Positions 56,405 to 64,000 of a stretch of DNA of 64,000 bases are shown here, in pieces. The first letter of the stretch is position 1. Each line of letters starts with the position of its first letter. The position numbers and the translations under genes are program-made. The DNA is from Methanobrevibacter millerae. Its GTDB lineage: Archaea > Methanobacteriota > Methanobacteria > Methanobacteriales > Methanobacteriaceae. Where the stretch lies: NCBI GenBank assembly GCA_015063005.1, contig SUTF01000001.1:1-64000 (forward strand), written 5' to 3'. The notes under the pieces were generated by a model. The model had not been told where the DNA came from. It made no database searches and saw only the letters and a program-made list of their open reading frames with translations.

Positions 56405-57032
56405 CTACAATTTAACAATGATAGAAAACAATATTTTCTTTTGAGAATCAGACAATTTTAACTTATCAGCATTACGATTAATCTCAGAAAAAAACCGTTT
56501 ACTACTTTCTCTAATAGACTCATACTCTTTTTTAATTGCATCATTTTCAGCTTTTGCATCAGCAAGAGCTTTTTTTAATTTATTTTCGCGTTTTTCAATA
56601 ATAAATGATGATGTCATGGTTATCACTCCAATAAGTTCATTTTTCAAAAATTCATCATTGACAAATAATTCAACAAGAATCAACTGACAAAGACAGATTG
56701 AATCAATATCCTGTTCAGAAATATTTAGTTCATGAGTAATTTTACATAATTCTTCAACAAGTTTTTCCTCATCGGAATATTTGTGATTCGTTAATGGAAG
56801 AATAGAAAAAACGTATTTTTCATATTCTGTTAGTTCTCGGTTAGTTTTAATTTTATTTTTTTATACTATTTAATACTTCACCCCCATCAAAATTCAGAAC
56901 AAAATAATAATTTCCAATATAAGAATTAATAGGAGTTATTTGAATCTTTTCTACAGACTTTCTGTCAATATCAACAACAACTATCCTTTGATCAATGGTT
57001 TTGCCATCATCCATATAATGCTGAGACGCATA
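56405..57032 (-). pseudogene. frameshifted gene remnant, family uncertain
   Basis: Two adjacent minus-strand reading frames encode protein-like sequence. The upstream one (57032-56853; IDQRIVVVDIDRKSVEKIQ, NYYFVLNFDGGEVLN) ends at a TAA right after an A7 run at 56856-56862. A +1 shift there continues (56854-56405) as TNRELTEYEKYVFSILPLTN, KLVEELCKIT, and a charged helical end. A further in-frame TGA at 57035 precedes it. This looks like a decayed gene with a homopolymer frameshift. The LPLTN...EELCKIT pattern faintly recalls Rpn/PD-(D/E)xK transposase-associated nucleases, but this is a guess. A sequencing error could explain the A-run shift, not the upstream stop. Confidence 0.5.
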
Positions 57033-57163
57033 TCAAAATCGCAACCCAAATCTCTCTTTTTTACATGTAGTTTCTTTTTATACAATATAACCTTATTAAA
57101 ACAATATTTTAATGAAAAAGGAAAATTTAATTGATTTAAAAAAAATAGAATGATGGAAAAAAA

Positions 57164-57661
57164 TTAAAATGACATCCTAAACGGAATGAATCTATTAGTT
57201 GTTTGGCAATATAAAACATAGTCATTTCCGAATTTTTCCATAAGCCATTTCTCTTCAGTTTTTGCCATCGCAATTGATAGTATAATCCAAAAAATAATCG
57301 GCAATACCAAAAGAAGCAAGTTTTGAGAAAACAAAACCAGTGCTATGCATAATTGTAGCCATGCAGAATAGATTGGATGGCGAACCAACGCATATACTCC
57401 ATCAGTTACCAGCTCACCGTTTTTGATTCTATCATCGATTTTTGAAATCCTAACTGCAGCAATCCACAAAAATGCTGCATCGACTACAAGGACAATAGCT
57501 AAAATTATCAAAAGCCAATTCAATGAATCGAATGAATAAACAGGTATGAATCCATAAAAAGATAATATTACTGATAAAATAGAAACAACCACCATCGGAA
57601 TGATTAGATAGGGACCAACGCCATAACTTGGCAAAGCATTTTCAGTATTGATAACAATCAC
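57164..57661 (-). CDS. isoprenylcysteine carboxyl methyltransferase-family membrane protein
   Basis: The protein is about 165 residues with four or five membrane helices and the C-terminal ICMT/PEMT signature: LVTDGVYALVRHPIYSAW followed by KTEEKWLMEKFGNDYVLYC. The family methylates lipids or small substrates with S-adenosylmethionine at the membrane; the substrate is unknown. The annotated GTG at 57661 lies inside GAGGTGAT, which looks like the ribosome-binding site; an in-frame ATC at 57652 is then ideally placed, so the true start may be non-AUG. It is divergent from the DUF2085 gene. Confidence 0.85.
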   Translation of the reverse strand: MIVINTENALPSYGVGPYLIIPMVVVSILSVILSFYGFIPVYSFDSLNWLLIILAIVLVVDAAFLWIAAVRISKIDDRIKNGELVTDGVYALVRHPIYSAWLQLCIALVLFSQNLLLLVLPIIFWIILSIAMAKTEEKWLMEKFGNDYVLYCQTTNRFIPFRMSF

Positions 57662-57738
57662 CTCTGATAGTATATAAGAAAAGTTAATATATTTAAAAAT
57701 TAAAATAATTTAAACACAATTAACTAACTTAGATTATT

Positions 57739-58083
57739 ATGAAATACTCAAAAATTTTATGCCATAGGATACCTGAGAGAAGTTTTTTCTATAAAAACCA
57801 TCAGTTTCCAGTCTGTGCAAGATGTACAGGGTTTTATACAGGTTTAGCAGTATTTTTAATTTATAATTTATTTTATCCAGTAAATTATACATTAAATCTG
57901 TTCATAATTTCAATAGTACTTATGATACCTGCTGCAGTTGACGGCTTTACACAACTATTGAAATTAAGGCAAAGCAATAATAATCTGAGATTCATAACCG
58001 GATTTGTTGGTGGAATTGGGTTGATAATCTTTATGAAAATAGCTGTAAGAATCTTTTATTATCTCGTAGGTGCATATTTATGA
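57739..58083 (+). CDS. DUF2085 family membrane protein
   Basis: This 114-residue protein has three hydrophobic helices. The N-terminal LCHRIPERSFFYKNHQFPVCARCTGFYTG, with its Cys-His and Cys-x-x-Cys residues, is the DUF2085 signature, together with PAAVDGFTQL in the middle. Family function unknown; the Cys/His set suggests metal binding. The last 4 nt overlap the next gene's ATG (ATGA), so the two are coupled. Confidence 0.85.
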   Translation: MKYSKILCHRIPERSFFYKNHQFPVCARCTGFYTGLAVFLIYNLFYPVNYTLNLFIISIVLMIPAAVDGFTQLLKLRQSNNNLRFITGFVGGIGLIIFMKIAVRIFYYLVGAYL

Positions 58084-58358
58084 TATATTGTCCAGAATGC
58101 GGTGAAGAAAATCCTGACGGAAGTAAATTCTGTAGAAAATGTGGTGTTAATCTAGTCTATGATGAACCTAAAAAAGAGACAACTGCCAAAAAGGTTACAG
58201 TTGAAATAGACGAGGGCCCAATTAGACCAAAAACTGTTAATACAAACTATTCAAACACCAACACCAGCGCTAAAAAAGATAATGATGATAAATGGTGCTG
58301 GGGATGCTGCATCTGCATGTTCTTCCTATTTATAATATTTGCAATTGCAGGCCATTAG
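58080..58358 (+). CDS. zinc-ribbon protein with C-terminal membrane helix
   Basis: This 92-residue protein has an N-terminal zinc ribbon (CPECGEENPDGSKFCRKCG), a Lys/Thr-rich linker, and a C-terminal hydrophobic segment (CICMFFLFIIFAIAGH) rich in Cys. It is tail-anchored, with the ribbon probably cytoplasmic. It overlaps DUF2085 by 4 nt upstream and converges on argF with a 4-nt stop overlap. Function unknown. Confidence 0.8.
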   Translation: MIYCPECGEENPDGSKFCRKCGVNLVYDEPKKETTAKKVTVEIDEGPIRPKTVNTNYSNTNTSAKKDNDDKWCWGCCICMFFLFIIFAIAGH

Positions 58359-59263
58359 TCTTTCAAGTAATAATATAAAACGGCCTTTTGTGCATGAAGC
58401 CTATTTTCAGCCTCATCATAAATAACTGACTGCGGTCCATCAATTACCTCAGCAGTGACTTCCTGACCTCTAACTGCAGGCAAGCAATGCATAAATATGG
58501 CGCCTTCATTAGCCAAATTCATTAATTCCTGATTGACCTGATAAGGTGAAAGATCTTTTTCTCTTTGTGCCTTTTCGGCCTCATCACCCATACTTACCCA
58601 AACGTCAGTATAAACCACATCAACATTGTCCAGAGCAACATTGACATCAGAAGAAACAGTGATTTCAGTATTGTTTTCTTTAGCATATTCATTAGCTATC
58701 TTTAAAATATCTTCATTTGGCTCATAGCCTTCAGGGCATGCTACAGACATGTCCATTCCTAAAAGAGGAGCGATTAATAAAAGGGAATTGCATACATTGT
58801 TTCCATCACCAACGAAACATATCTTTTTATTTTCAAAAGTGCCGAAGTGCTCTTTGATAGTCAACACATCAGCCAATGCCTGACAAGGATGCTCCAGATT
58901 AGTTAATCCGCTGATTACAGGCACATCAGAATATTTAGCCAGTTCAATAACATCGTCGTGTTCAATGGCCCTTATCATGATTCCGTCAACGAAACGGCTT
59001 AAGACACGTGCGGTATCTGAAATAGGCTCTCCCCTACCCATCTGCAAATCACTGGAAGATAAGAAAATTCCCCTTCCACCTAGCTGATACATTCCAACAT
59101 CAAAAGAAACCCTAGTTCTTGTGGAAGATTTTTGAAAAATCATGGCCAAAGTCTTGTCTTTCAATGGCTTTTCTTCAGTTTCACCCGCTTTTATTTTACA
59201 AGCTAAATCAATTATATAAGATACATCCTCTTTTATATCACAAATAGATAATAGACTATCCAA
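58355..59263 (-). CDS. argF: ornithine carbamoyltransferase
   Basis: ArgF makes citrulline from ornithine and carbamoyl phosphate in arginine synthesis. It is 302 residues. The carbamoyl phosphate site SSTRTRVSFD, HPCQALAD, and the ornithine-binding HCLPAVRG are all present. VSMGDEAEKAQRE is the SMG loop. It starts with TTG after GGGGAT. Its upstream spacer is shared with the divergent ilvD. Confidence 0.96.
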   Translation of the reverse strand: MDSLLSICDIKEDVSYIIDLACKIKAGETEEKPLKDKTLAMIFQKSSTRTRVSFDVGMYQLGGRGIFLSSSDLQMGRGEPISDTARVLSRFVDGIMIRAIEHDDVIELAKYSDVPVISGLTNLEHPCQALADVLTIKEHFGTFENKKICFVGDGNNVCNSLLLIAPLLGMDMSVACPEGYEPNEDILKIANEYAKENNTEITVSSDVNVALDNVDVVYTDVWVSMGDEAEKAQREKDLSPYQVNQELMNLANEGAIFMHCLPAVRGQEVTAEVIDGPQSVIYDEAENRLHAQKAVLYYYLKD

Positions 59264-59481
59264 TTAAATCCCCTCTAATAAAATAAAATATTTATAAATT
59301 ATATATATTAAATGTTATGTTTTCATTCTAATCATTATTCCCTGATGGTTGAGATTACCGGAATCGGAAGGAACAGAAAGATGAAGTTTATAGAGATTAA
59401 ATATTTTATGGAAAAATATGATTAAAAAACTAATGATTTAATTATATAGAAAAACATAATAATAGTTCAGTAGGCGATTAA
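59264..59481. other. intergenic region between argF and ilvD with a less AT-rich island
   Basis: About 218 bp. Positions 59335-59395 have notably more G and C than the flanks (for example gattaccggaatcggaagg) but no ORF. Otherwise AT-rich promoter DNA. Confidence 0.4.
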
Positions 59482-61131
59482 ATGAAAAGTGATAATATTA
59501 AAAAAGGAATTAAAAGAGCTCCCCACAGGTCTCTTTTAAGAGCTTGTGGGCTTGATGATGATGATTTTAAAAAGCCATTTATCGGTATAGCAAACAGTTT
59601 TACCGATATTGTTCCAGGCCACATACACCTTAGGGATTTAGTTGAATTCGTGAAGGATGGAATCATAGCTGCCGGCGGTGTTCCTTTCGAATTTGACACA
59701 ATGGCAATTTGTGATGGAATCAGTATGAACCACGAAGGAATGAAATATTCCCTTCCTTCAAGAGAAATCATTGCCGCAACCGTTGAAAGCATGACAAAAG
59801 GACATGCATTCGATGGATTGGTATTGATTCCAAGCTGTGATAAGGTCGTTCCAGGAATGATTATGGGGGCATGCAGAGTAGACATTCCAAGTATTGTGGT
59901 TACCGGAGGCCCAATGGCTGCAGGTAACTTTAAAGGAAAAAATGCAGATTTGATTACAGTTTTTGAAGCTGTCGGTGAACATTCTGCAGGTAAAATTTCA
60001 GAAGAGGAAGTCTATGAAATGGAAAAATGTGCCTGTCCGGGACCGGGTAGCTGTTCAGGATTGTTTACGGCAAACACAATGGCATGTATCTCAGAAACAT
60101 TAGGTTTATCCCTCCCATTATGTGCCACAACACATGCAGATACTGAAGAAAATAACCAAATGGCTTATGAATCAGGAAAACAGATTGTAGAGCTTGTCGA
60201 AAAGGACATCAAGCCATCAGACATATTGACACAGGAAGCATTCAACAATGCAATTGCAATAGACATGGCATTAGGTGGATCATCCAACACTGCACTCCAT
60301 ATTCCGGCAATTGCACACGAAGTTGATGGCGTTGACGTAGATTTGGAATTATTCGACAAAATTAGCCGTGAAGTTCCGCATCTCGCATTAATTTCACCTG
60401 CAGGTGAAGATACAATGATGGACTTGCATTTGGCTGGAGGAATCCCTGCTGTTTTAAAAACATTAGGAGATAAAATCAATATTTCACCACTTACCGTTAC
60501 TGGAAAAACAATTGGGGAAAATCTGGAGAATGTGGAAAACAAAAACACCGATGTTATCCACACATTGGACAATCCAGTTCACGAAGATGGAGGAATTGCA
60601 ATCCTTAAGGGAAATATTGCTCCAAACGGAAGTGTTGTCAAAAAAGGTGCAGTTGCAGAGGAATTGATGCATCTTAAAGGACCTGCAAAAGTTTACCATT
60701 CCGAAGAGGAAGTGACAGAGGCTATATTCAACCATGAAATCGAAGAAAGAGACATTGTGGTTATTATCTATGAAGGTCCTAAAGGAGGTCCTGGAATGAG
60801 GGAAATGCTAAACTCAACATCAGCCCTTGCAGGAATGGGAATCAAGGATGTTGGCCTTATTACCGATGGAAGATTCTCTGGAGGAACCCGTGGACCATGC
60901 ATAGGACACGTTTCACCTGAGGCTATGGCATCAGGACCTATTGCAGCCGTTCAAAATGGAGACATAATTGAAATTGACATCAACAACAGATCAATTAATG
61001 TGGAGCTGAGTGATGAAGAGATAGCTGAAAGATTGAAATCCGTAAAACATCCTGAAAGTGATGTTGACGGCTGGTTAAGACTGTATCAAAAATTAGTCCA
61101 ATCAGCTGACAGTGGAGCTATTTTAAGGTAG
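59482..61131 (+). CDS. ilvD: dihydroxy-acid dehydratase
   Basis: This Fe-S enzyme dehydrates dihydroxy acids to the keto acids of valine and isoleucine. It is 549 residues. Cluster cysteines lie in [20 protein letters not shown] and [18 protein letters not shown]. The C-terminal domain has [11 protein letters not shown] and [21 protein letters not shown]. It precedes hisD by 7 bp, likely a two-gene operon. Confidence 0.97.
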   Translation: MKSDNIKKGIKRAPHRSLLRACGLDDDDFKKPFIGIANSFTDIVPGHIHLRDLVEFVKDGIIAAGGVPFEFDTMAICDGISMNHEGMKYSLPSREIIAATVESMTKGHAFDGLVLIPSCDKVVPGMIMGACRVDIPSIVVTGGPMAAGNFKGKNADLITVFEAVGEHSAGKISEEEVYEMEKCACPGPGSCSGLFTANTMACISETLGLSLPLCATTHADTEENNQMAYESGKQIVELVEKDIKPSDILTQEAFNNAIAIDMALGGSSNTALHIPAIAHEVDGVDVDLELFDKISREVPHLALISPAGEDTMMDLHLAGGIPAVLKTLGDKINISPLTVTGKTIGENLENVENKNTDVIHTLDNPVHEDGGIAILKGNIAPNGSVVKKGAVAEELMHLKGPAKVYHSEEEVTEAIFNHEIEERDIVVIIYEGPKGGPGMREMLNSTSALAGMGIKDVGLITDGRFSGGTRGPCIGHVSPEAMASGPIAAVQNGDIIEIDINNRSINVELSDEEIAERLKSVKHPESDVDGWLRLYQKLVQSADSGAILR

Positions 61132-61138
61132 TGTTTAT

Positions 61139-62413
61139 ATGGACATATTAAAATATGAAGAAATAGACCTGGCTGAAACCATTAAAAGATCAGAACAGGA
61201 CGTCAATAATGTTTTAGATACTGCGTCTGATATTTTAAATAATGTTAGGGATAATGGTGATGAAGCCGTAAAATCATATACCGAAAAATTTGACGGTGTT
61301 TTGGTTGATGATTTGAAAGTAAGTGATGATGAAATTAAGGAAGCCTATGATACGTTAGATGACTCATTGTTGGCCGCATTGAAACAAGCTGCACAAAATA
61401 TTGAGAAGTTCCACAAAAAACAGATTCCTCAGGAATGGGAAATTGAAGTAAATCCAGGAATTGTTGCAGGCCAAATCGTAAGACCAATCAACTCTGCAGG
61501 ATGTTATATTCCTGGCGGAAGAGCAGCTTATCCTTCATCAATATTGATGACAGTCATTCCGGCAAAAATTGCAGGCGTTGAAAAGGTAGTCTGCGTTACA
61601 CCACCACAAAAGGACGGGAAAATTCTGGATGCAATTCTTGTTGCGGCCGACATTGCAGGAGCAGATGAAATCTATAAGGTAGGTGGAGCACAGGCGATTG
61701 GAGCACTAGCTTACGGAACAGAATCAATTCCTAAAGTTGAAAAGATAGTGGGTCCTGGAAACATTTTCGTTACTGCAGCTAAAAAACTGGTCTATGGCCA
61801 GGTGGACATCGAGTTTCCGGCAGGTCCATCCGAAGTGCTGATTCTGGCGGATGAAAGTGCTGAAGCTGAATTTTTGGCAACAGATATCTTAGCTCAAGCG
61901 GAACACGATCCTAATGCATCATGCTTTTTGGTAACTGACGATGAGAATTTGGCTAAAGAGACTTATGAATATGTTTTGAAACTAACCGAAATTGCACCAA
62001 GACGTGAAATCATTGAGGAATCATTGACAAAAAGTGGAAAAATCATTATCACTACTACATTTGAGGAAGCTATTTATGTTACAAATGAATATGCGCCTGA
62101 ACATTTAATCATATCCACAAAAGATGACGATGAAACACTCTCACAGATTAAAAACGCAGGTTCAATATTTTTAGGAAAATATTCCCCAGTAGCGGCAGGA
62201 GATTATGGATCTGGAACAAATCACGTATTGCCTACTGGCGGTGGGGCAAAAATGTATTCTGGCCTTTCAACTGAAGCGTTTATCAAAAAGCCTACAGTTC
62301 AAAGAATAACAAAAGAAGGTTTAGCACAATTATCCAAAACTTCAGTCCCAATAGCTGAATATGAAGGATTTTTCGCTCATTCAGATTCCTTTAAAAGAAG
62401 ATTAGAAAAATAA
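61139..62413 (+). CDS. hisD: histidinol dehydrogenase
   Basis: HisD oxidises histidinol to histidine with two NAD+ and zinc. It is 424 residues with the usual marks: [70 protein letters not shown] (Zn/catalytic His), and [12 protein letters not shown]. It starts 7 bp after ilvD and is co-transcribed, tying histidine to branched-chain synthesis in one unit. Confidence 0.97.
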   Translation: MDILKYEEIDLAETIKRSEQDVNNVLDTASDILNNVRDNGDEAVKSYTEKFDGVLVDDLKVSDDEIKEAYDTLDDSLLAALKQAAQNIEKFHKKQIPQEWEIEVNPGIVAGQIVRPINSAGCYIPGGRAAYPSSILMTVIPAKIAGVEKVVCVTPPQKDGKILDAILVAADIAGADEIYKVGGAQAIGALAYGTESIPKVEKIVGPGNIFVTAAKKLVYGQVDIEFPAGPSEVLILADESAEAEFLATDILAQAEHDPNASCFLVTDDENLAKETYEYVLKLTEIAPRREIIEESLTKSGKIIITTTFEEAIYVTNEYAPEHLIISTKDDDETLSQIKNAGSIFLGKYSPVAAGDYGSGTNHVLPTGGGAKMYSGLSTEAFIKKPTVQRITKEGLAQLSKTSVPIAEYEGFFAHSDSFKRRLEK

Positions 62414-62583
62414 TTTCTATCTTCAAAACTTTTTTTAGAATTCGCCACTCTCTTTTTTTAATTCAACTAGTCAATTTTTCTAAATTTTCTTAATGATTTT
62501 GTTTAGACTTCAATCATGCTAAATCCTAAATTTTATAATAATTAATATCAAATATACGAATATAAAATTAAGGAGTTAATACA

Positions 62584-63126
62584 ATGGAAGAACTAGTAGA
62601 TATGCGTGAAATGACAGAACAAGAACTAATAGAAGCAGGACAAATGGCTGAAATCGTATTTAAATTAAACCATACATTACCAAACAGCGAAGAATACAAC
62701 AATCTATTAAAAGAATTGTTAGGCAATAATCTAGGCGAAAACAGTACAATTATAGCACCAATAGCTGGAGCCGCATTTGATCATATAAAAATCGGAGATA
62801 ATGTTTTCATCAACTCAAATATCCTTTTGATGGCAAGAGGCGGAATAACAATAGAAGATAATGTGATGATTGCAGGAAATGTTCAGCTTCTTTCAAATAA
62901 CCATGACGAGTATGACAGACAAATTCTAATCTGCAAACCTATTTTGATTAAAAAGGGAGCATGGATTGGAGCTGGGGCAAGCATATTGCCTGGAGTTACC
63001 GTTGGAAAGTATGCAATCGTTGGTGCCGGAGCAATAGTGACAAAAGACGTTCCCGACTATGCAGTTGTAGTAGGTTCACCTGCGAAAGTTGTTAAAACCT
63101 TAGACAAGGAAAAATTCGAAAAATAA
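62584..63126 (+). CDS. hexapeptide-repeat acyltransferase
   Basis: This 180-residue left-handed beta-helix protein of the maltose/galactoside O-acetyltransferase-like group carries [20 protein letters not shown], then NNHDEY (catalytic His region), [17 protein letters not shown] and [20 protein letters not shown]. The N-terminal 55 residues are helical. It probably acetylates a sugar or small molecule from acetyl-CoA; the substrate is unknown. GGAG precedes the ATG. Single gene. Confidence 0.9.
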   Translation: MEELVDMREMTEQELIEAGQMAEIVFKLNHTLPNSEEYNNLLKELLGNNLGENSTIIAPIAGAAFDHIKIGDNVFINSNILLMARGGITIEDNVMIAGNVQLLSNNHDEYDRQILICKPILIKKGAWIGAGASILPGVTVGKYAIVGAGAIVTKDVPDYAVVVGSPAKVVKTLDKEKFEK

Positions 63127-63159
63127 TTAAAGCATTACTTTATTGATGTTGTATAAATT

Positions 63160-63196
63160 TTATAAAAAAAGAAGAGAAGTGATATGAAATCACTTA
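63160..63196 (-). terminator. hairpin terminator of the pseudomurein-binding gene
   Basis: AAGTGAT (63177-63183) and ATCACTT (63189-63195) form a perfect 7-bp stem with loop ATGAA, followed on the minus strand by a T-rich tract. Confidence 0.6.
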
Positions 63197-63922
63197 AATG
63201 TTTATAGATGCCGGCAAATTATGGGTGTTTCCATAATCTATCATAATACTTACACAGATATCCAACATTCTTGATGGTGAAATGTCAGCCACACCACCTG
63301 TGTAAACTCCAACATAATTTGGAAGAGCGCCGTTTCTATCAATCCATGATGAGAACCTGTTTGACATGTCCACATAATTTTCACGAGCAATAGTCTGTGA
63401 ATTATCACGACCGCTTGGATGAGGTGCACCTGAAGGATTTCCCACAGAAATTGTTGCATCAGGATTGCCTTGACCAATCAAAGCAACAGATTTGGATAAA
63501 ATATATGTACACTGCTCTTTTGTAAGAGAAAGTGACTGGAATTGCACTGGGAAATTACCGCCGGAATTCTTAATAGCCTGAGCTAATGCCGGAGCTTCAC
63601 TTACAGGAAAACTGCTTAATGAAACAGCTTTGGAGCTTGAAGGAGCTGCCTGTTGAGATTGACTGCCAGCAGTTGCACTGCTGGAAGAATCGCCATTGAA
63701 TAAACCAGTTCCAAAACCTACAAAAACAATTGCCAAAACAACAATAGCTGCAATCAAAACACCTATTATGATTTTTTTAGTTTTTTCATCATCATTGGAT
63801 GAAGTATTCACATTATTAGAAGCAGCATTGTTTACAGCATTTTTCTGCTTGATTTGGCTCCCACAATGTTTACAGAATTTTGAACCATCTTTAATTTCTT
63901 CCCCACATTTAGGACAATACAT
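63194..63922 (-). CDS. zinc-ribbon membrane protein with pseudomurein-binding repeats
   Basis: The 242-residue protein has an N-terminal zinc ribbon (CPKCGEEIKDGSKFCKHCG, residues 3-21), an Asn/Ser linker, one membrane helix (IIIGVLIAAIVVLAIVFVGF, about 50-70), a Ser/Gln linker, and an extracellular part. The latter matches pseudomurein-binding repeats: TKEQCTYILSKSVALI, then ENYVDMSNRFSSWIDRNGAL, PNYVGVYTGG and ISPSRMLDICVSIM. It thus spans from the cytoplasm to the pseudomurein wall. GAGG precedes the ATG. Possible roles are linking the envelope to the cell interior, or wall sensing. Confidence 0.88.
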   Translation of the reverse strand: MYCPKCGEEIKDGSKFCKHCGSQIKQKNAVNNAASNNVNTSSNDDEKTKKIIIGVLIAAIVVLAIVFVGFGTGLFNGDSSSSATAGSQSQQAAPSSSKAVSLSSFPVSEAPALAQAIKNSGGNFPVQFQSLSLTKEQCTYILSKSVALIGQGNPDATISVGNPSGAPHPSGRDNSQTIARENYVDMSNRFSSWIDRNGALPNYVGVYTGGVADISPSRMLDICVSIMIDYGNTHNLPASINI

Positions 63923-64000
63923 AAAATACCTCTAAATCAATTATCTACTTAATTATTCTATGTTTCTTATTTAAAATATTTTTTTTATAAAATAAAAAAA

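Noticed and set aside
56940-57134. Plus-strand ORF of 64 codons in the remnant region
   Set aside because: It lies antisense to the decayed gene and its composition is not protein-like.
59478-60735. Minus-strand ORFs within ilvD
   Set aside because: Shadows of a conserved enzyme gene; no ribosome-binding sites.

Overview
The window is AT-rich archaeal chromosome from a Methanobacteriales methanogen, most likely Methanobrevibacter or a close relative. The evidence is F420-dependent methylene-H4MPT dehydrogenase (mtd), methanogenesis marker 12, a fused formaldehyde-activating enzyme/hexulose-phosphate synthase, a fused Kae1-Bud32, an archaeal ThrRS, an Lsm protein, a pseudomurein-binding-repeat protein and very large adhesin-like surface proteins. 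No rRNA, CRISPR array, insertion sequence or prophage was seen.

Layout. 1-4.6 kb: N-terminal part of an Ig-repeat adhesin (minus strand, runs off the left edge). 4.7-7.9 kb: kae1-bud32, divergent from a hypothetical gene coupled to a CobT-like gene. 8.0-25.6 kb: one 17.6-kb gene for a ~5,880-residue surface protein (signal peptide, two right-handed beta-helix blocks, long Ig-like stalk with seven near-identical 519-bp repeats, C-terminal membrane anchor). 26-30.6 kb: uppP, ilvE, tRNA-Val(UAC), mtd, hisB, ferredoxin, modE. 30.7-32.2 kb: flippase. 32.3-37.3 kb: a surface/metal locus with a Ser-rich anchored protein starting His-Pro-Gly-His after its signal peptide, a ~950-residue anchored protein with two FmdE-like domains, a CbiM/NikM-like ECF transporter component and a small anchored protein whose mature end starts with His. 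37.3-42.3 kb: iron-sulfur flavoprotein, coiled-coil protein, zinc ribbon, fae-hps, thrS. 42.6-43.8 kb: a start-less ORF remnant and a small gene. 44.1-50.9 kb: cfbB/cbiA, Wzy-like polymerase, membrane Mrr-like protein, surE, lsm, marker 12, ilvC. 51.1-53.1 kb: an anchored paralogue of part of the FmdE-like surface protein and a membrane protein. 53.1-63.9 kb: ogt, carbonic anhydrase, ilvN, ilvB, a frameshifted remnant, an ICMT-like methyltransferase, DUF2085 and zinc-ribbon proteins, argF, ilvD, hisD, a hexapeptide acetyltransferase and a pseudomurein-binding protein.

How it fits together. Branched-chain amino acid synthesis is nearly complete but scattered (ilvB-ilvN, ilvC, ilvD, ilvE), with parts of histidine (hisB, hisD) and arginine (argF) synthesis. 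Envelope functions recur: adhesins, flippase, polymerase, UppP and a wall-binding protein.

The most promising undescribed system is the 32-37 kb surface/metal locus plus the 51-kb paralogue. They share a newly noticed domain, seen three times, and an identical 14-base promoter-proximal motif; the CbiM-like gene carries a close variant. The double-FmdE gene also appears to start at a non-AUG (ATT) codon placed exactly after a strong Shine-Dalgarno sequence.
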